This document shows, piece after piece, positions 38,001-45,135 of a DNA stretch of 64,000 nt. Origin of the DNA: Sipunculus nudus. Its lineage: Eukaryota; Annelida; Sipuncula; Golfingiida; Sipunculidae. The stretch covers positions 58,340,889-58,404,888 of the forward strand of contig CM049315.1 of assembly GCA_026874595.1 (NCBI GenBank), given 5' to 3'. A program made the position numbers and the translations under genes. Numbering within the stretch: position 1 is the first letter of the stretch; each line of letters begins with the position of its first letter. Below the pieces are notes generated by a model. The model was given only the letters and a program-made list of their open reading frames with translations. It searched no databases and was not told the origin of the DNA.

Positions 38001-40265
38001 TGTAGGTTGATAGCTGATATCAGTAATTATATTGTAATGAGTTTCTTACAAGAAAATAATAGCTGTTTTTCCAGGATTGTCATCTGAAAAATGATGAGCA
38101 TTAAGCCCTTGTTCTACATCAAATGTTTTGCAAAGTTATATGTTGTCCTTTCCAGTAATGCACAAGTTCAAGAGACAAATGATTGATATTATAAACAACA
38201 CCAGATCTTTAATATTATCAGACCTTATTGAACAAAAATTTCCATTCATTTGGTGTTTCTCTTTGTCTTCAGAATTTTGCATGCAAACTAAATGATTCAT
38301 ATAGCAGGGAATATATTCGGTACTTCAAAAGTTAAATGAAAATGGAAAAATTAAAATTGCAAAAACTTAACAATGCAAATGTGAAGCCAACTACAATGTG
38401 TCATTTAAGATGCAGGGCCCAGATGCAAATCCTTGATTGAGAAATAGGAAATCAATCGACATAACCATGAATTATATGTGACCTTAATATCATATTCAAA
38501 TAATAATATATAATAATATATTATGAGCAGAGCCCTTGCGAGCAATCTATAAGGTTACTGTTGGTAATGTAAACAGTGAATCACCTGACAAGTGCAAAAT
38601 TTGCATAATTAAGCACCTCTCCTAAAATCAATAGGAACACCTATATAGGCTGCACCAGTACCTGTGTCTGTATTCTTTTCTGGGATATTTGTTTATACAA
38701 AGGAGAATGTATATAACATGTCTCCCCCCCCCCCCCCCCCCCCCCCAGATTGCAGGACCTATTCCCCTGACTGAAATAATTCCTGACCTTGCATTTAATT
38801 CACCTGAGACAAATAATCCCAAATGTGACATGTGACAAAACATTTCACAAGTGATTGTGATATATTCATCTCCATAGAACAGAGTGCCGTTTTTAGATAA
38901 AGATGTCAGTTAAAGAGAAGTTATATGCAGCCTTCCTTCATGACATCTGTGTGATGTCACCATAGTCTTACAAACAGCTCTCCCAACCATAGAGATGGAA
39001 AGTCTTCTCTGTAGGAACGTTTTGTGACTTACATGCATGCATAGGTCAAAGGGGTGGAGCGCAAGGGCTGTGGTTAGGTCAATTATCTTGATGACTTTGT
39101 AAATTTTGTATGTTATCATATACTGCAGGTAATGGTCAGACAGGAGATACACAGGAAGCTGGGCTATGCCATTCAGGCAGACGAGGAACAGCTCCGAGTA
39201 CAACTTGAAACCATCCAGGCAGAACTTAATGCCCCAACACAGTTCAAGGTCAGTCAGTCATTATGTACCTTGGCTGAATCTGTGCTTTTATATCTAAACA
39301 AAGACATGGTCACCTATCAAGCCATGAAGATTGTAGGCACAAATAGAACAATCAATAAATCTCCAGCTCTTTTTAGCCCCTTGTGCTACTTGAATTTACC
39401 ACTTTCATTGAGGATTTTTCAGGGCATGAGGTTAGAAGCTCATTATTTTGTCGCTGTAAGAAACTTGATGAGTGGTCCCACAGAATATATATGTAAAATT
39501 ATGTTTCCAGGGGCGACTGAATGAGTTGATGTCACAGATGAGGTTACACAGTCAGTTTGGTGCCGGCGGGGAATCTAATTACCAGATTGATGGAGCAGTA
39601 CAACAGGAAATAAGACAGGTCAGTAATCTCAGGGGTCAGACAGGTCTGTAGCCTCAGGGGTCAGTTCCTCCTTTCATCTGTGCAGTATGTAGTGCTATCA
39701 CCTTTCTGATCAGCAGTTAAGTGCTGTAACCTATAATTTAAAAAAAAGGCCATATTGTGACATGATGGATCTGTAAGGCCATATTGTCTCATGTCAGATC
39801 TGTAAGGCCATATTGTCACATGTCAGATCTGTAAGGTCATATTGTCACATGATGGATCTGTAAGTCCATAATGTTACATGTCAGATCTGTAAGGCCATAT
39901 TGTCACATGATTGATCTTTAAGGCCATATTGTCACATGTCAGATCCTTTAAGTCTGTGCTGTCACATGTCAGATATGTTAATCTGAGTCATCACATGAAA
40001 CATTTAAGGCCATGTTGTCACATATCAGAAATGTTAGTCTGTGTACCGTAGTCACATGTCACATATGTTAATCCTTGACGTCACATCACATTGTTTCAGT
40101 TTGTTTGGCCTGTATGTTAAGACTGATTTCTGGTTTCAGCACCTTAAAGCCCAGCAGCAAGGTATCCAGCACCTACTAGAAATCATCCGCGATGACATGG
40201 ACGCTCTGCAGCTCATTGAGACAGGACTGGCTGATAAAGTACCAGGGGGCCACTACAGCAGATGA
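1971..40265 (+). CDS. NUP54: Nucleoporin NUP54, ten exons, 5' end outside the window
   Basis: NUP54 is the FG-repeat subunit of the NUP62-NUP58-NUP54 complex that lines the central channel of the nuclear pore and helps form the permeability barrier. Exons: 1971-2060, 5474-5677, 13397-13611, 15697-15884, 30615-30814, 36737-36885, 37581-37688, 39129-39248, 39511-39618, 40140-40265. Every join has GT..AG ends and compatible phase, giving about 501 residues to a TGA stop; vertebrate NUP54 is about 507. Order of parts: FG repeats (first two exons), a Gln run, the central domain (GDERDSMLAKWNQLQAFWG, then GYSCLPQSKNEDGL), NPPAGIDQLIWQQAKLDNPD, then coiled-coil segments including GYAIQADEEQLRVQL and NAPTQFKGRLNELMSQMRL, all close to the vertebrate protein from memory. 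The first retained codon is split, so at least one exon encoding the start lies upstream. The intron between exons 4 and 5 consists of boundary-derived satellites, and the next intron carries a DIRS element. Confidence 0.95.
2061..2545. other. NUP54 intron sequence
   Basis: Nothing recognised between the FG exon and the family C repeat. Confidence 0.5.
3461..5360 (+). repeat. Family A repeat, nested in family C
   Basis: It starts AGCTCAGCTGACTATAAGTC after a T-run and is followed by a GTCCGTCC run. It ends GTCAGCTGAGCACAGTGACC plus CATAGGTCCCTTGTTT. The interior is AT-rich non-coding sequence with a 28-base poly(C) at 4330-4357. Start and end hold inverted copies of AGCTCAGCTGAC. Confidence 0.7.
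4330..4357 (+). repeat. Poly(C) tract, 28 bases, inside a family A repeat
   Basis: The longest of several C or G runs in the window; others are at 7691-7707, 10825-10840, 36509-36525, 38724-38746, 44136-44150, 53725-53736 and 54132-54147. Confidence 0.95.
5474..5677 (+). CDS. NUP54: NUP54 exon, GFG-repeat block
   Basis: The acceptor is ttatttcag|GT and the donor CAAG|gtgata, phase 1 at both ends (204 bases). It opens with FSFGQPKTSGTGFGG and continues with about ten TGFG/SFG motifs spaced by Ser, Thr and Gly. The repeats are similar at DNA level, so this exon may itself vary in repeat number. It starts only about 28 bases after the 3' end of the family C repeat. Confidence 0.9.
6141..9540 (+). 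repeat. Family A repeat with ~335-bp internal tandem units, nested copy
   Basis: It starts with the AGCTCAGCTGACTGAAAGTC hairpin and ends GTCAGCTGAGCGTCATGACC plus CATGGGTCACTTGTTT. The interior has about six tandem units of roughly 335 bp, each with GTTAACAGGGCACAAATCGT-like and CATATTGATCATGAGATGTT-like blocks and a GGTGGCGCCACC-like palindrome. A family B segment lies at 8184-9245. Confidence 0.7.
8184..9245 (+). repeat. Family B repeat inside family A
   Basis: It opens with a hairpin built on TATCCGCCAAAAC / GTTTTGCGGATA (8188-8215). Tandem units of roughly 275 bp follow, carrying GGTGGCGCCACC (8781-8792, 8930-8941) and CTCATATCTCGGGAACCGTT. The 3' boundary is uncertain. Confidence 0.55.
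12531..13396. other. NUP54 intron sequence
   Basis: AT-rich unique-looking sequence; no exon or repeat recognised. Confidence 0.5.
13397..13611 (+). CDS. NUP54: NUP54 exon, Gln run and start of central domain
   Basis: The acceptor is tataaacag|GA and the donor TTTAAG|gtcagc; it starts in phase 1 and ends in phase 0. It encodes a run of Gln, then KQLAALVTAVTQPVYFGDER and the conserved SMLAKWNQLQAFWG block, ending ENIYCRFK. This is the hinge between the FG region and the structured part. Confidence 0.93.
13838..15665 (+). repeat. Family B repeat in NUP54 intron
   Basis: It begins TATCCGCCAAAACAAAGTTC like the copy at 8188. It carries tandem ~275-bp units with GGTGGTGCCACCTGCAACCA blocks to about 14770, then AT-rich filler. 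It ends near GAGACCCAAGGACCACTTGT, resembling the family A 3' end. It stops 30 bases before the next NUP54 exon. Confidence 0.5.
15697..15884 (+). CDS. NUP54: NUP54 exon whose 3' end seeded the 12.5-kb satellite
   Basis: The acceptor is acatttcag|GCTGTAGG and the donor GATGATAA|gtaagt, ending in phase 2 (AA of a Lys codon). It encodes AVGYSCLPQSKNEDGLVALT through VCVEALKPIPDDK of the NUP54 central domain. The last 30 to 40 exon bases plus the first intron bases are the source of the array that begins at the next base. Confidence 0.93.
15885..28430 (+). repeat. Donor-boundary satellite of NUP54, ~12.5 kb
   Basis: Imperfect tandem units of about 46-60 bp fill this stretch. The consensus core GAGGCACTCAAACCTGTCCC plus TGATGATAAGTAAGTAACTG and a TGTGTG run is the 3' end of the exon at 15697-15884, its splice donor and the first intron bases. 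Many copies keep a perfect GTAAGT. Higher-order organisation is visible: a block beginning GACACTCAAACCTGTCCCCG recurs at about 712- and 606-bp steps, and a larger period of about 2.03 kb links 18822, 20852, 22845 and 24875. Sense read-through from the exon stops at once (AAG TAA), so this array is not an in-frame extension. Long minus-strand open frames inside it are by-products of the repeat. Confidence 0.93.
28431..28509 (+). other. Short non-repeat spacer between the two boundary satellites
   Basis: About 80 bases of ordinary sequence separate the donor-derived array from the acceptor-derived array. This is almost all that remains of non-satellite sequence in the intron 15885-30614. Confidence 0.6.
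28510..30666 (+). repeat. Acceptor-boundary satellite of NUP54, 81-bp unit, 26 clear copies
   Basis: GCTGAG recurs at exact 81-bp steps from 28591 to 30616 (25 steps, no indel), so there are 26 copies, plus one diverged copy at about 28510-28560. Each unit holds about 29 bp of intron end (TGATGGTGTGTTATTTTGTAG) and 52 bp of exon start. The last copy is the real exon at 30615. All copies keep an AG acceptor. In the exon frame the unit is 27 codons (AELVIYIQERSSAGTVKIVY then DGVLFCR); only a TAA at 29659-29661 and a TAG at 29746-29748 interrupt it. Left copies have GATATAC, most right copies GATCTAC like the exon, indicating two expansion blocks. Confidence 0.95.
30615..30814 (+). CDS. NUP54: NUP54 exon whose 5' end seeded the 81-bp array
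   Basis: The acceptor chosen is the last of a series, tattttgtag|AGCTGAG, because only this copy continues into unique coding sequence (KRYKASEVTTHLCQNNIKQQ). The donor is CCTGCAG|gtcggt, phase 1. The split Lys codon AA|A joins the previous exon, giving DDKAELVIYIQERSSAGTVK, which matches the DDxTEVVIYVVERSPNGT region of vertebrate NUP54. The frame is open upstream through the preceding repeat copies back to a TAG at 29746-29748, so an upstream acceptor copy would extend the protein in 27-residue steps. Confidence 0.9.
30815..31604. other. NUP54 intron left of the DIRS element
   Basis: AT-rich, with a (TA)n microsatellite at 31141-31164 and a short CT-rich stretch near 31275; no exon recognised. 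Confidence 0.5.
31627..31780 (+). repeat. DIRS left inverted terminal repeat
   Basis: It begins gagctgtttctgtattaatg and is the reverse complement, with few differences, of 36271-36424. Confidence 0.9.
31705..32334 (+). pseudogene. DIRS gag-like region
   Basis: An open frame of 209 codons rich in Pro, Ser and Ala, beginning within the left inverted repeat. It has no recognised domain. Position before RT fits the gag-like first frame of DIRS elements. Further stops and frame changes between 32334 and 33200 suggest decay. Confidence 0.5.
33208..34272 (+). pseudogene. DIRS reverse transcriptase, degenerate
   Basis: 354 open codons. RT blocks are recognisable: LVPKPHGRWRPIIDLKHLN, then HVPINPSSQLFLRFAYQNRV, PYLEDWLVHA and LQFLGVTLDF. 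Compared with the DIRS consensus from memory, the Asp-Ala-Tyr before HVPI is shortened to a lone Asp, the LPFGL block is lost, and the catalytic YLDD reads YLED. The reading frame shifts near its end, so RNase H continues in another frame. Confidence 0.85.
34190..35071 (+). pseudogene. DIRS RNase H region, frameshifted
   Basis: The start TVYTDASLLSWGAHM is the usual DIRS RNase H opening with its catalytic Asp, and LLHINVLELPAV follows. Around 34370 the sequence RTDNTT/VYINRQA appears split between frames, showing a further frameshift. The rest of the open frame is Pro/Ser-rich and probably out of frame. Confidence 0.7.
35096..36060 (+). pseudogene. DIRS tyrosine recombinase, degenerate
   Basis: The N-terminal part (YLSLCGYRAPLGSVL) lies in one frame to about 35340, then 35338-36060 continues in another. 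Catalytic motifs: box I Arg in SAGRRSELHAL; box II reads AHDIQALS where family members have HDxRA, so the second Arg is Gln; the final Tyr is in THFYLKDVQ. The mutated Arg and frameshift argue for an inactive enzyme. Confidence 0.85.
36119..36230 (+). repeat. DIRS internal complementary region
   Basis: 36119-36166 is the reverse complement of the left end (31605-31650) and 36167-36230 of the right end (36409-36472). Such a region templates circular-junction formation in DIRS-type replication. Confidence 0.9.
36271..36424 (+). repeat. DIRS right inverted terminal repeat
   Basis: Reverse complement of 31627-31780, including cggaagtgtgacctagatac and aaaattctcattaatacaga. Confidence 0.9.
36737..36885 (+). 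CDS. NUP54: NUP54 exon, PPAG-IDQLIW segment and start of coiled coil
   Basis: The acceptor is tatttccag|GT and the donor TTTGAC|gtaagt; it goes from phase 1 to phase 0. It encodes IDQLIWQQAKLDNPDPEKL, then IPVPMIGFSELHKRLK and a Gln-rich helix. This block is among the best conserved in the family. Confidence 0.95.
36886..37580. other. NUP54 intron sequence
   Basis: No repeat or coding signal recognised. Confidence 0.5.
37581..37688 (+). CDS. NUP54: NUP54 exon, coiled coil
   Basis: The acceptor is tctgaattag|GTC and the donor CTACAG|gtaaac; 108 bases, phase 0. It encodes 36 residues including ASDIADLQRNQT and KLEQYKRKHLELSHRVLQ, part of the helical bundle that binds NUP62 and NUP58. Confidence 0.95.
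37689..39128. other. NUP54 intron with a poly(C) tract
   Basis: Mostly unique sequence. A 23-base C run lies at 38724-38746. Nothing else recognised. Confidence 0.5.
39129..39248 (+). CDS. NUP54: NUP54 exon, coiled coil with GYAIQADEEQLRVQL
   Basis: The acceptor is atactgcag|GTA and the donor TTCAAG|gtcagt; 120 bases, phase 0. The 40 residues include the near-invariant QADEEQLRVQLETIQAELNA. Confidence 0.95.
39511..39618 (+). CDS. NUP54: NUP54 exon, GRLNELMSQ segment
   Basis: The acceptor is atgtttccag|GGG and the donor AGACAG|gtcagt; 108 bases, phase 0. It encodes GRLNELMSQMRLHSQFG through VQQEIRQ. Its donor lies inside the first copy of a 25-bp two-copy tandem duplication (39613-39662). 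Confidence 0.93.
39613..39662 (+). repeat. Two-copy 25-bp duplication spanning a NUP54 splice donor
   Basis: Copy 1 at 39613-39637 starts AGACAG|gtcagtaatctc; copy 2 at 39638-39662 starts AGACAG|gtctgtagcctc. Both end caggggtc. The last six coding bases and the donor are therefore duplicated in the intron. Confidence 0.85.
39749..40085 (+). repeat. Intronic minisatellite, ~29-bp unit
   Basis: About ten imperfect copies built on AAGGCCATATTGTCACATG plus TCAGATCTGT, decaying to the right. It is not obviously derived from an exon edge. Confidence 0.8.
40140..40265 (+). CDS. NUP54: NUP54 terminal coding exon
   Basis: The acceptor is tggtttcag|CAC; the stop codon is TGA at 40263-40265. The 41 residues begin HLKAQQQGIQHLLEIIRDDM and end GGHYSR. 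The vertebrate counterpart begins HLKQQQEGLSHLISIIKDD, so this is the natural C terminus. Confidence 0.93.
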   Translation, partial: HLKAQQQGIQHLLEIIRDDMDALQLIETGLADKVPGGHYSR

Positions 40266-40699
40266 ACACCTGATGGCACCACTCTTGAACCTCCAAACCT
40301 GTGGAAACTTCATCCAGAGTCCATGTACATATACACACTGATATTCACGGCCTTGTTGGTACTGTCCACACATCAGACATGACTTTCGTGATGCCTGTAC
40401 CTATCCATATAATCCATGACGTATCAGTTTCCTCAACAAGATGCTCTCAGATAATGGCATCATGGCATTTGATCATAATTATCATGGTGCAGTCATGTCT
40501 GATGGTTCCTGCAGTGCTGGTGTATCAGACATACTGGATACTTCTAGTGGTGGCTGCCCCAGCAGCCGCAAATAGGCAAACAGGACTTATAGGATGAATG
40601 TGAAGCATTGTTCCTCCAACATCAACAGATCCTTTCTTCTGTATGTCATACAATGACTTGGATATTCAGAAATTGTGAAATGATGAAACTGTATATTCC

Positions 40700-40705
40700 A
40701 ATAAA
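40700..40705 (+). other. Likely poly(A) signal of NUP54
   Basis: An AATAAA hexamer lies 435 bases after the stop codon; a second lies at 40772-40777. Either could end a 3' UTR of about 0.45 to 0.55 kb. No transcript data support the choice. Confidence 0.5.
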
Positions 40706-40725
40706 GTATTTATCCATTGTTTATA

Positions 40726-41699
40726 ATGATGCTTGAAATAAGTTTGGTGATTTTTTTGCCCTGTGGACTGAAATAAAGTCAGCTTAGCTATAGTGATGAC
40801 CCTATGGCTGTTTTCCCCCTTCTGTCTGCTGGGCATGCTTAGAATTATTGCTTTGACTACAGTTTCCACATTGGACTTGGATAGATGTGGGTAAATTCTA
40901 TGACCAGACTAAAACTAGGTCACTATAATCTTGTTTCTTCTAGAAATGAAACAAACGGCTCTGTTTTATAAGCTTATAACTTTAAAGACTGCCTTTTGTC
41001 ATCGTCTCTACCTATATTTTTGCCTCTAATGTTTTGGGATGTCCCACAGATATATATGTTTTTACGTGCTGCAAAAACAAAGCCATTCTAGTAATTAGTG
41101 GGGTTTTACACTGTTTTCATTAATGCGGCTTGCGATCCAGGTGTGATGCAGTATGGTTGACTCCTGCAATTTACGTGTTTTATTACATAACATTCGATTT
41201 TCTTTCAAACTCCCATTATATAACTGTTATACAGTCAATCAGATTATTTCTGATTAAAAAAAAAATGGACACAGTATGTCAGTGTTGCAAGACAACAATT
41301 GGGTCAGGAGAATTGAACAGGATAAAAAAAAGATGGCTAAAACTTAGTTGCAGAGACTTTGTCAGACATAGAACATATAGTAACGACAAAGAAAAGGATG
41401 ATGCACATGTATTATAGAGGCATGTTGGAAATGTATCAGGCTTAGAAACGAAGAAAATATTGCAACATTTATGCAATTCATTTAAAGTAAATAATAAAGT
41501 GAAATCTTATTCTCAAATTATTTTTCTGTCCTCCATTGTTAAAAATTACCATTAAGTTAAAGTGTAATTGCAATTGTGAAGGTTCATGCCACATAATCAG
41601 TGAGAATATTTTTGTTTTGTTTTTCATAAATGTAATTTATCTCTGCTTAAAAAAAATCAGAAAATTATGTTTGATTAAGCTTTAATGAAAACAGAACAT
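40726..41699. other. Intergenic sequence after NUP54
   Basis: AT-rich; no gene or repeat recognised apart from short A-runs. Confidence 0.5.
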
Positions 41700-44600
41700 T
41701 CCAGTTTTACCTATGATGAAGAGCTATGTGAGATCTATACACATGCAAAATTTTGGCCCAAACGGTTCCCGAGATATGAGTTGGGATGTCTGCAGAGAAA
41801 ACGTGAATGTAGGTGGCGCCACCTGTCATAATATCAAGAGAGCTGTCCAGGATATATAAACCTGCAAAATTTCAGGTGGAAAAGTCAAACCACTGCTGAG
41901 ATACGAGTGATTTTATCCCAAGGCAAATGAACAGATGGACGCTGTGCATAAATGGTTGCAGGTGGCGCCACCACTTTTGCCTATGATGAAGAGCTATGTG
42001 AGATCTATACACATGCAAAATTCTGGCCCAATCGGTCAACAGTTATCGAGATATGAACTTGGATGTCTGCAGAGTAAACGTGAATGTAGGTGGCCCCACC
42101 TGTCATAAAATCAAGAGAGCTGTCGAGGATATATAAACCTGCAAAATTTCAGGTAGAAAAGTCAAACTACTGCTGAGATATGAGTAATTTTATCCCAAGG
42201 CAGATGAACAGATGGACGCTGTGCATAAATGGTTGTAGGTGGCGCCACCACTTTTGCCTATGATGAAGAGCTATGTGAGATCTATACACATGCAAAATTT
42301 TGGCCCAATCGGTTAAACGGTTCCCGACATATGAACTTGGATATCTGCAGAGTAAACGTGAATGTAGGTGGCGCCACCTGTTATAGAATCGAGAAAGCTG
42401 TCCAGGATGTATAAACCTGCAAAATTTCAGGTGGAAAAGTCAAACCACTGCTGAGATGTGAGAGATTTTGTCCCAAGGCAGATAAACAGATGGACGCTGT
42501 GAAAAAATGGTTGTGGTGGTGCCACCATTTTTTAGCTCAGCTGACTGTAAGTCATCTGAGCTATAGGGATCACCTTTTGTCCGTCGGCCGTCCAGCCATC
42601 CGGGCGTCTGTCCGTTAACAAGGCTCAAATCGTAACCGCTAGAACTGGAATCTTCTTACTTGACATCCTGGGAGGCCTATGGAAATTCTCCTTGTAAACC
42701 TGAAATTAGGTCACTGTGACCTATATTCTTCGAGCTATGGGGTTCGGAAGTACCCCCCAGAATAATGGAAAATTTGATACAAAAGCTCAAGTATCTGAAC
42801 AACTAATGCATTGATCATCATGAATTTTTGCATGGATATTGATCATGGAGTGTTTCATCAGTTTCTGCAGACTGGTGGCGCCACCTGTATTTTTTCGATT
42901 TTTACCAATATTTTTCTCTATTTTTGAGACCTCTTAAGATGCGGCCATCTGTTAACAGGGCACAAATCGTAACGACTACACCTAGAATCTTCTCTCTTGA
43001 CATGCAGGGAGGCCCATAAAAAGTCTCTTTGGAAACCTGAAATTAGGTCTCTGTTACCCATAACCTTTGAGATATGGGGCTCCGAAGTACCCCCCAGAAT
43101 AATGGAAAATTTGATACAAAAGCTCAAGTATCTAAACAACTATTGCAGTGATCACCATAATTCTTTGCATGGATATTGATCATGGAATGTGTCATCAGTT
43201 TCTGCAGTATGGTGGCGCCACCTGTATTTTTTTTATTTTTACGAATTTTTTTCTCTATTTTTGAGACCTCATAAGATGCGGTCATCTGTTAACATGGCAC
43301 AAATCGTAACAACTGGACCTAGAATCTTCTCTCTTGACATGCTGAGAGGCCCATGAAAAGTCTCCTTAAAAACTTGAAATTAGGTCTCTGTTACCCATAA
43401 CCTTTGAGCTATGGGGCTCCGAAGTACCCCCCAGAATAATGGAAAATTTGATACAAAAGCTCAAGTATCTGAACAATTATTATATTGATCACCATGATTC
43501 TTTGCATGGATATTGATCATGAAATGTTTCATCAGTTTCTGCATTCTGGTGGCGCCACCTGTATTTTTTTCAATTTTTAGCTCAGCTGACTGAAAGTCAT
43601 CTGAGCTATAGGGATCACCTTTTGTCCGTCGTCCGTCCGGCCATCCAGGCGTCTGTCTGTTAACAGGGCACAAATCGTAACCGCTAGACCTGGAATCTTC
43701 TTACTTGACATCCTGGGAGGTCTATGGAAATTCTCCTTGTAAACCTGAAATTAGGTCACTGTGACCTATATTCTTCGAGCTATGGGGTTCTGAAGTACCC
43801 CCCAGAATAATGCAAAATTTAATACAAAAGCTCGAGTATCTGAACAACTAATGCATTAATCACCATGATTCTTTGCATGGATATTGATCATGGAGTGTTT
43901 CATCAATTTCTGGAGATTGGTGGCGCCAGCTATATTTTTTTTTATTTTTTACGATTTTTTTTCTCTACTTTTGTGATCTTTAAACATTGGTCATCTGTAA
44001 ACAGGGCACAAATCATAATGACTGGACCTAGAATCTTCTGTCCTCACCTCCAGGGAAGCCCATAAAAGGTCTACATGGAAACCCGAAATAAGGTCCCTGT
44101 TACCCATATTCTGTGAGCTATGGGGCTCTGAAGTACCCCCCCCCCCCCCCTCAGAATAAAGATTTGGTTATATATAACAGGGCACAAATCATAATGACTG
44201 GACCTAGAATCTTCTTTCTTGACATGCAGGGAGGCCTTTGGAAAGTCTCTTTGGAAATCTGAAATTAGGTCTCTGTTACCCATATCCTTCATGCTATGGC
44301 TCCGAGAATAAAGATTTGGTCATCTGTTAACAGAGCACAAATTATAATGACTTGACCTAGAATCTCCTTTCTTGATATGCTGGGAGGCCCCTGAAAAGTC
44401 TCCTTGTGCACCTGAAATTACATCTCTGTTACCCATATCCTTCATCCTATGCGGCTTTGAAATACCCCCCAGAATAAACATTTGGTCATCTGTTAACAGG
44501 GCACAAATCATAATAACTGGACCGAGAATTTTATTTTTTTGTCATGCTGGGAGACCCCTGAAAAGTCATCTTGTAAACCTTGAAAATAGGTGTCTGTTAC

Positions 44601-44882
44601 CCATATCCTTCTTGCTACAGAGCTCCATAGTACCCCAATGAATATTGGATGATTTTATACAAAAGGTCAAGTTTGGAAAAAGTATTTCATTCAAATTTGA
44701 CATTCAGATGATAAAATTACTTTTGTCAATGTCTTCCTGGTCAGCTGAGCGTCATGACCCCTGGGTCACTTGTTAGTGTATGTTATGAAACTATCAAAGG
44801 GCAACATTTGTGCAAAATTTCTAGCCTGATTGGTCTAACGGTTCCCGAGATATGTGGGTTTATGTGTGGAAACAGACGCACA
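41700..44882 (-). repeat. Family B repeat, minus orientation, interrupted by family A
   Basis: Three tandem units of about 270-277 bp (CCTATGATGAAGAGCTATGT at 41710, 41979, 42256) are the reverse complement of the family B units near 8400-9200 and 14000-14700, each with GGTGGCGCCACC. The copy stops at 42532 in CCATTTTTT and resumes at 44774 with GTGTATGTTATGA, which follow each other directly in the uninterrupted copy. Confidence 0.7.
42533..44773 (+). repeat. Family A repeat nested in family B, itself containing a second copy start
   Basis: It begins with the AGCTCAGCTGACTGTAAGTC hairpin and a GTCCGTCGGCCGTCC run and ends TCAGCTGAGCGTCATGACCC plus CTGGGTCACTTGTT. A second family start at about 43577 shows another copy nested within it or joined to it. 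Internal ~335-bp units carry GTTAACAGGGCACAAATCGT and GGTGGCGCCACC-type palindromes; a 15-base poly(C) lies at 44136-44150. Confidence 0.7.
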
Positions 44883-44894
44883 GGTTGTCATGAA

Positions 44895-45018
44895 GGTTAT
44901 ACAGTCACAGGCCTTTGTCACTAAGATTATACAGTCCCAGGCCTTTGTCACTAAGGTTATACAGTCACAGGCCTTTGTAATTAAGGTTATACAGTCACAG
45001 GCCTTTGTAATTAAGGTC
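44895..45018 (+). repeat. 30-bp minisatellite, four to five copies
   Basis: The unit GGTTATACAGTCACAGGCCT plus TTGTCACTAA is repeated in register. Confidence 0.85.
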
Positions 45019-45135
45019 ATAAATGCCAATCTCTCATTCACTTGCGTGAAGATGAAAGAGTGTACATATTACAGATACCGCCATTAGTCTTAACAGATAT
45101 AGATCACATTTTAAGGAATGTTTAGATTATTGTCG

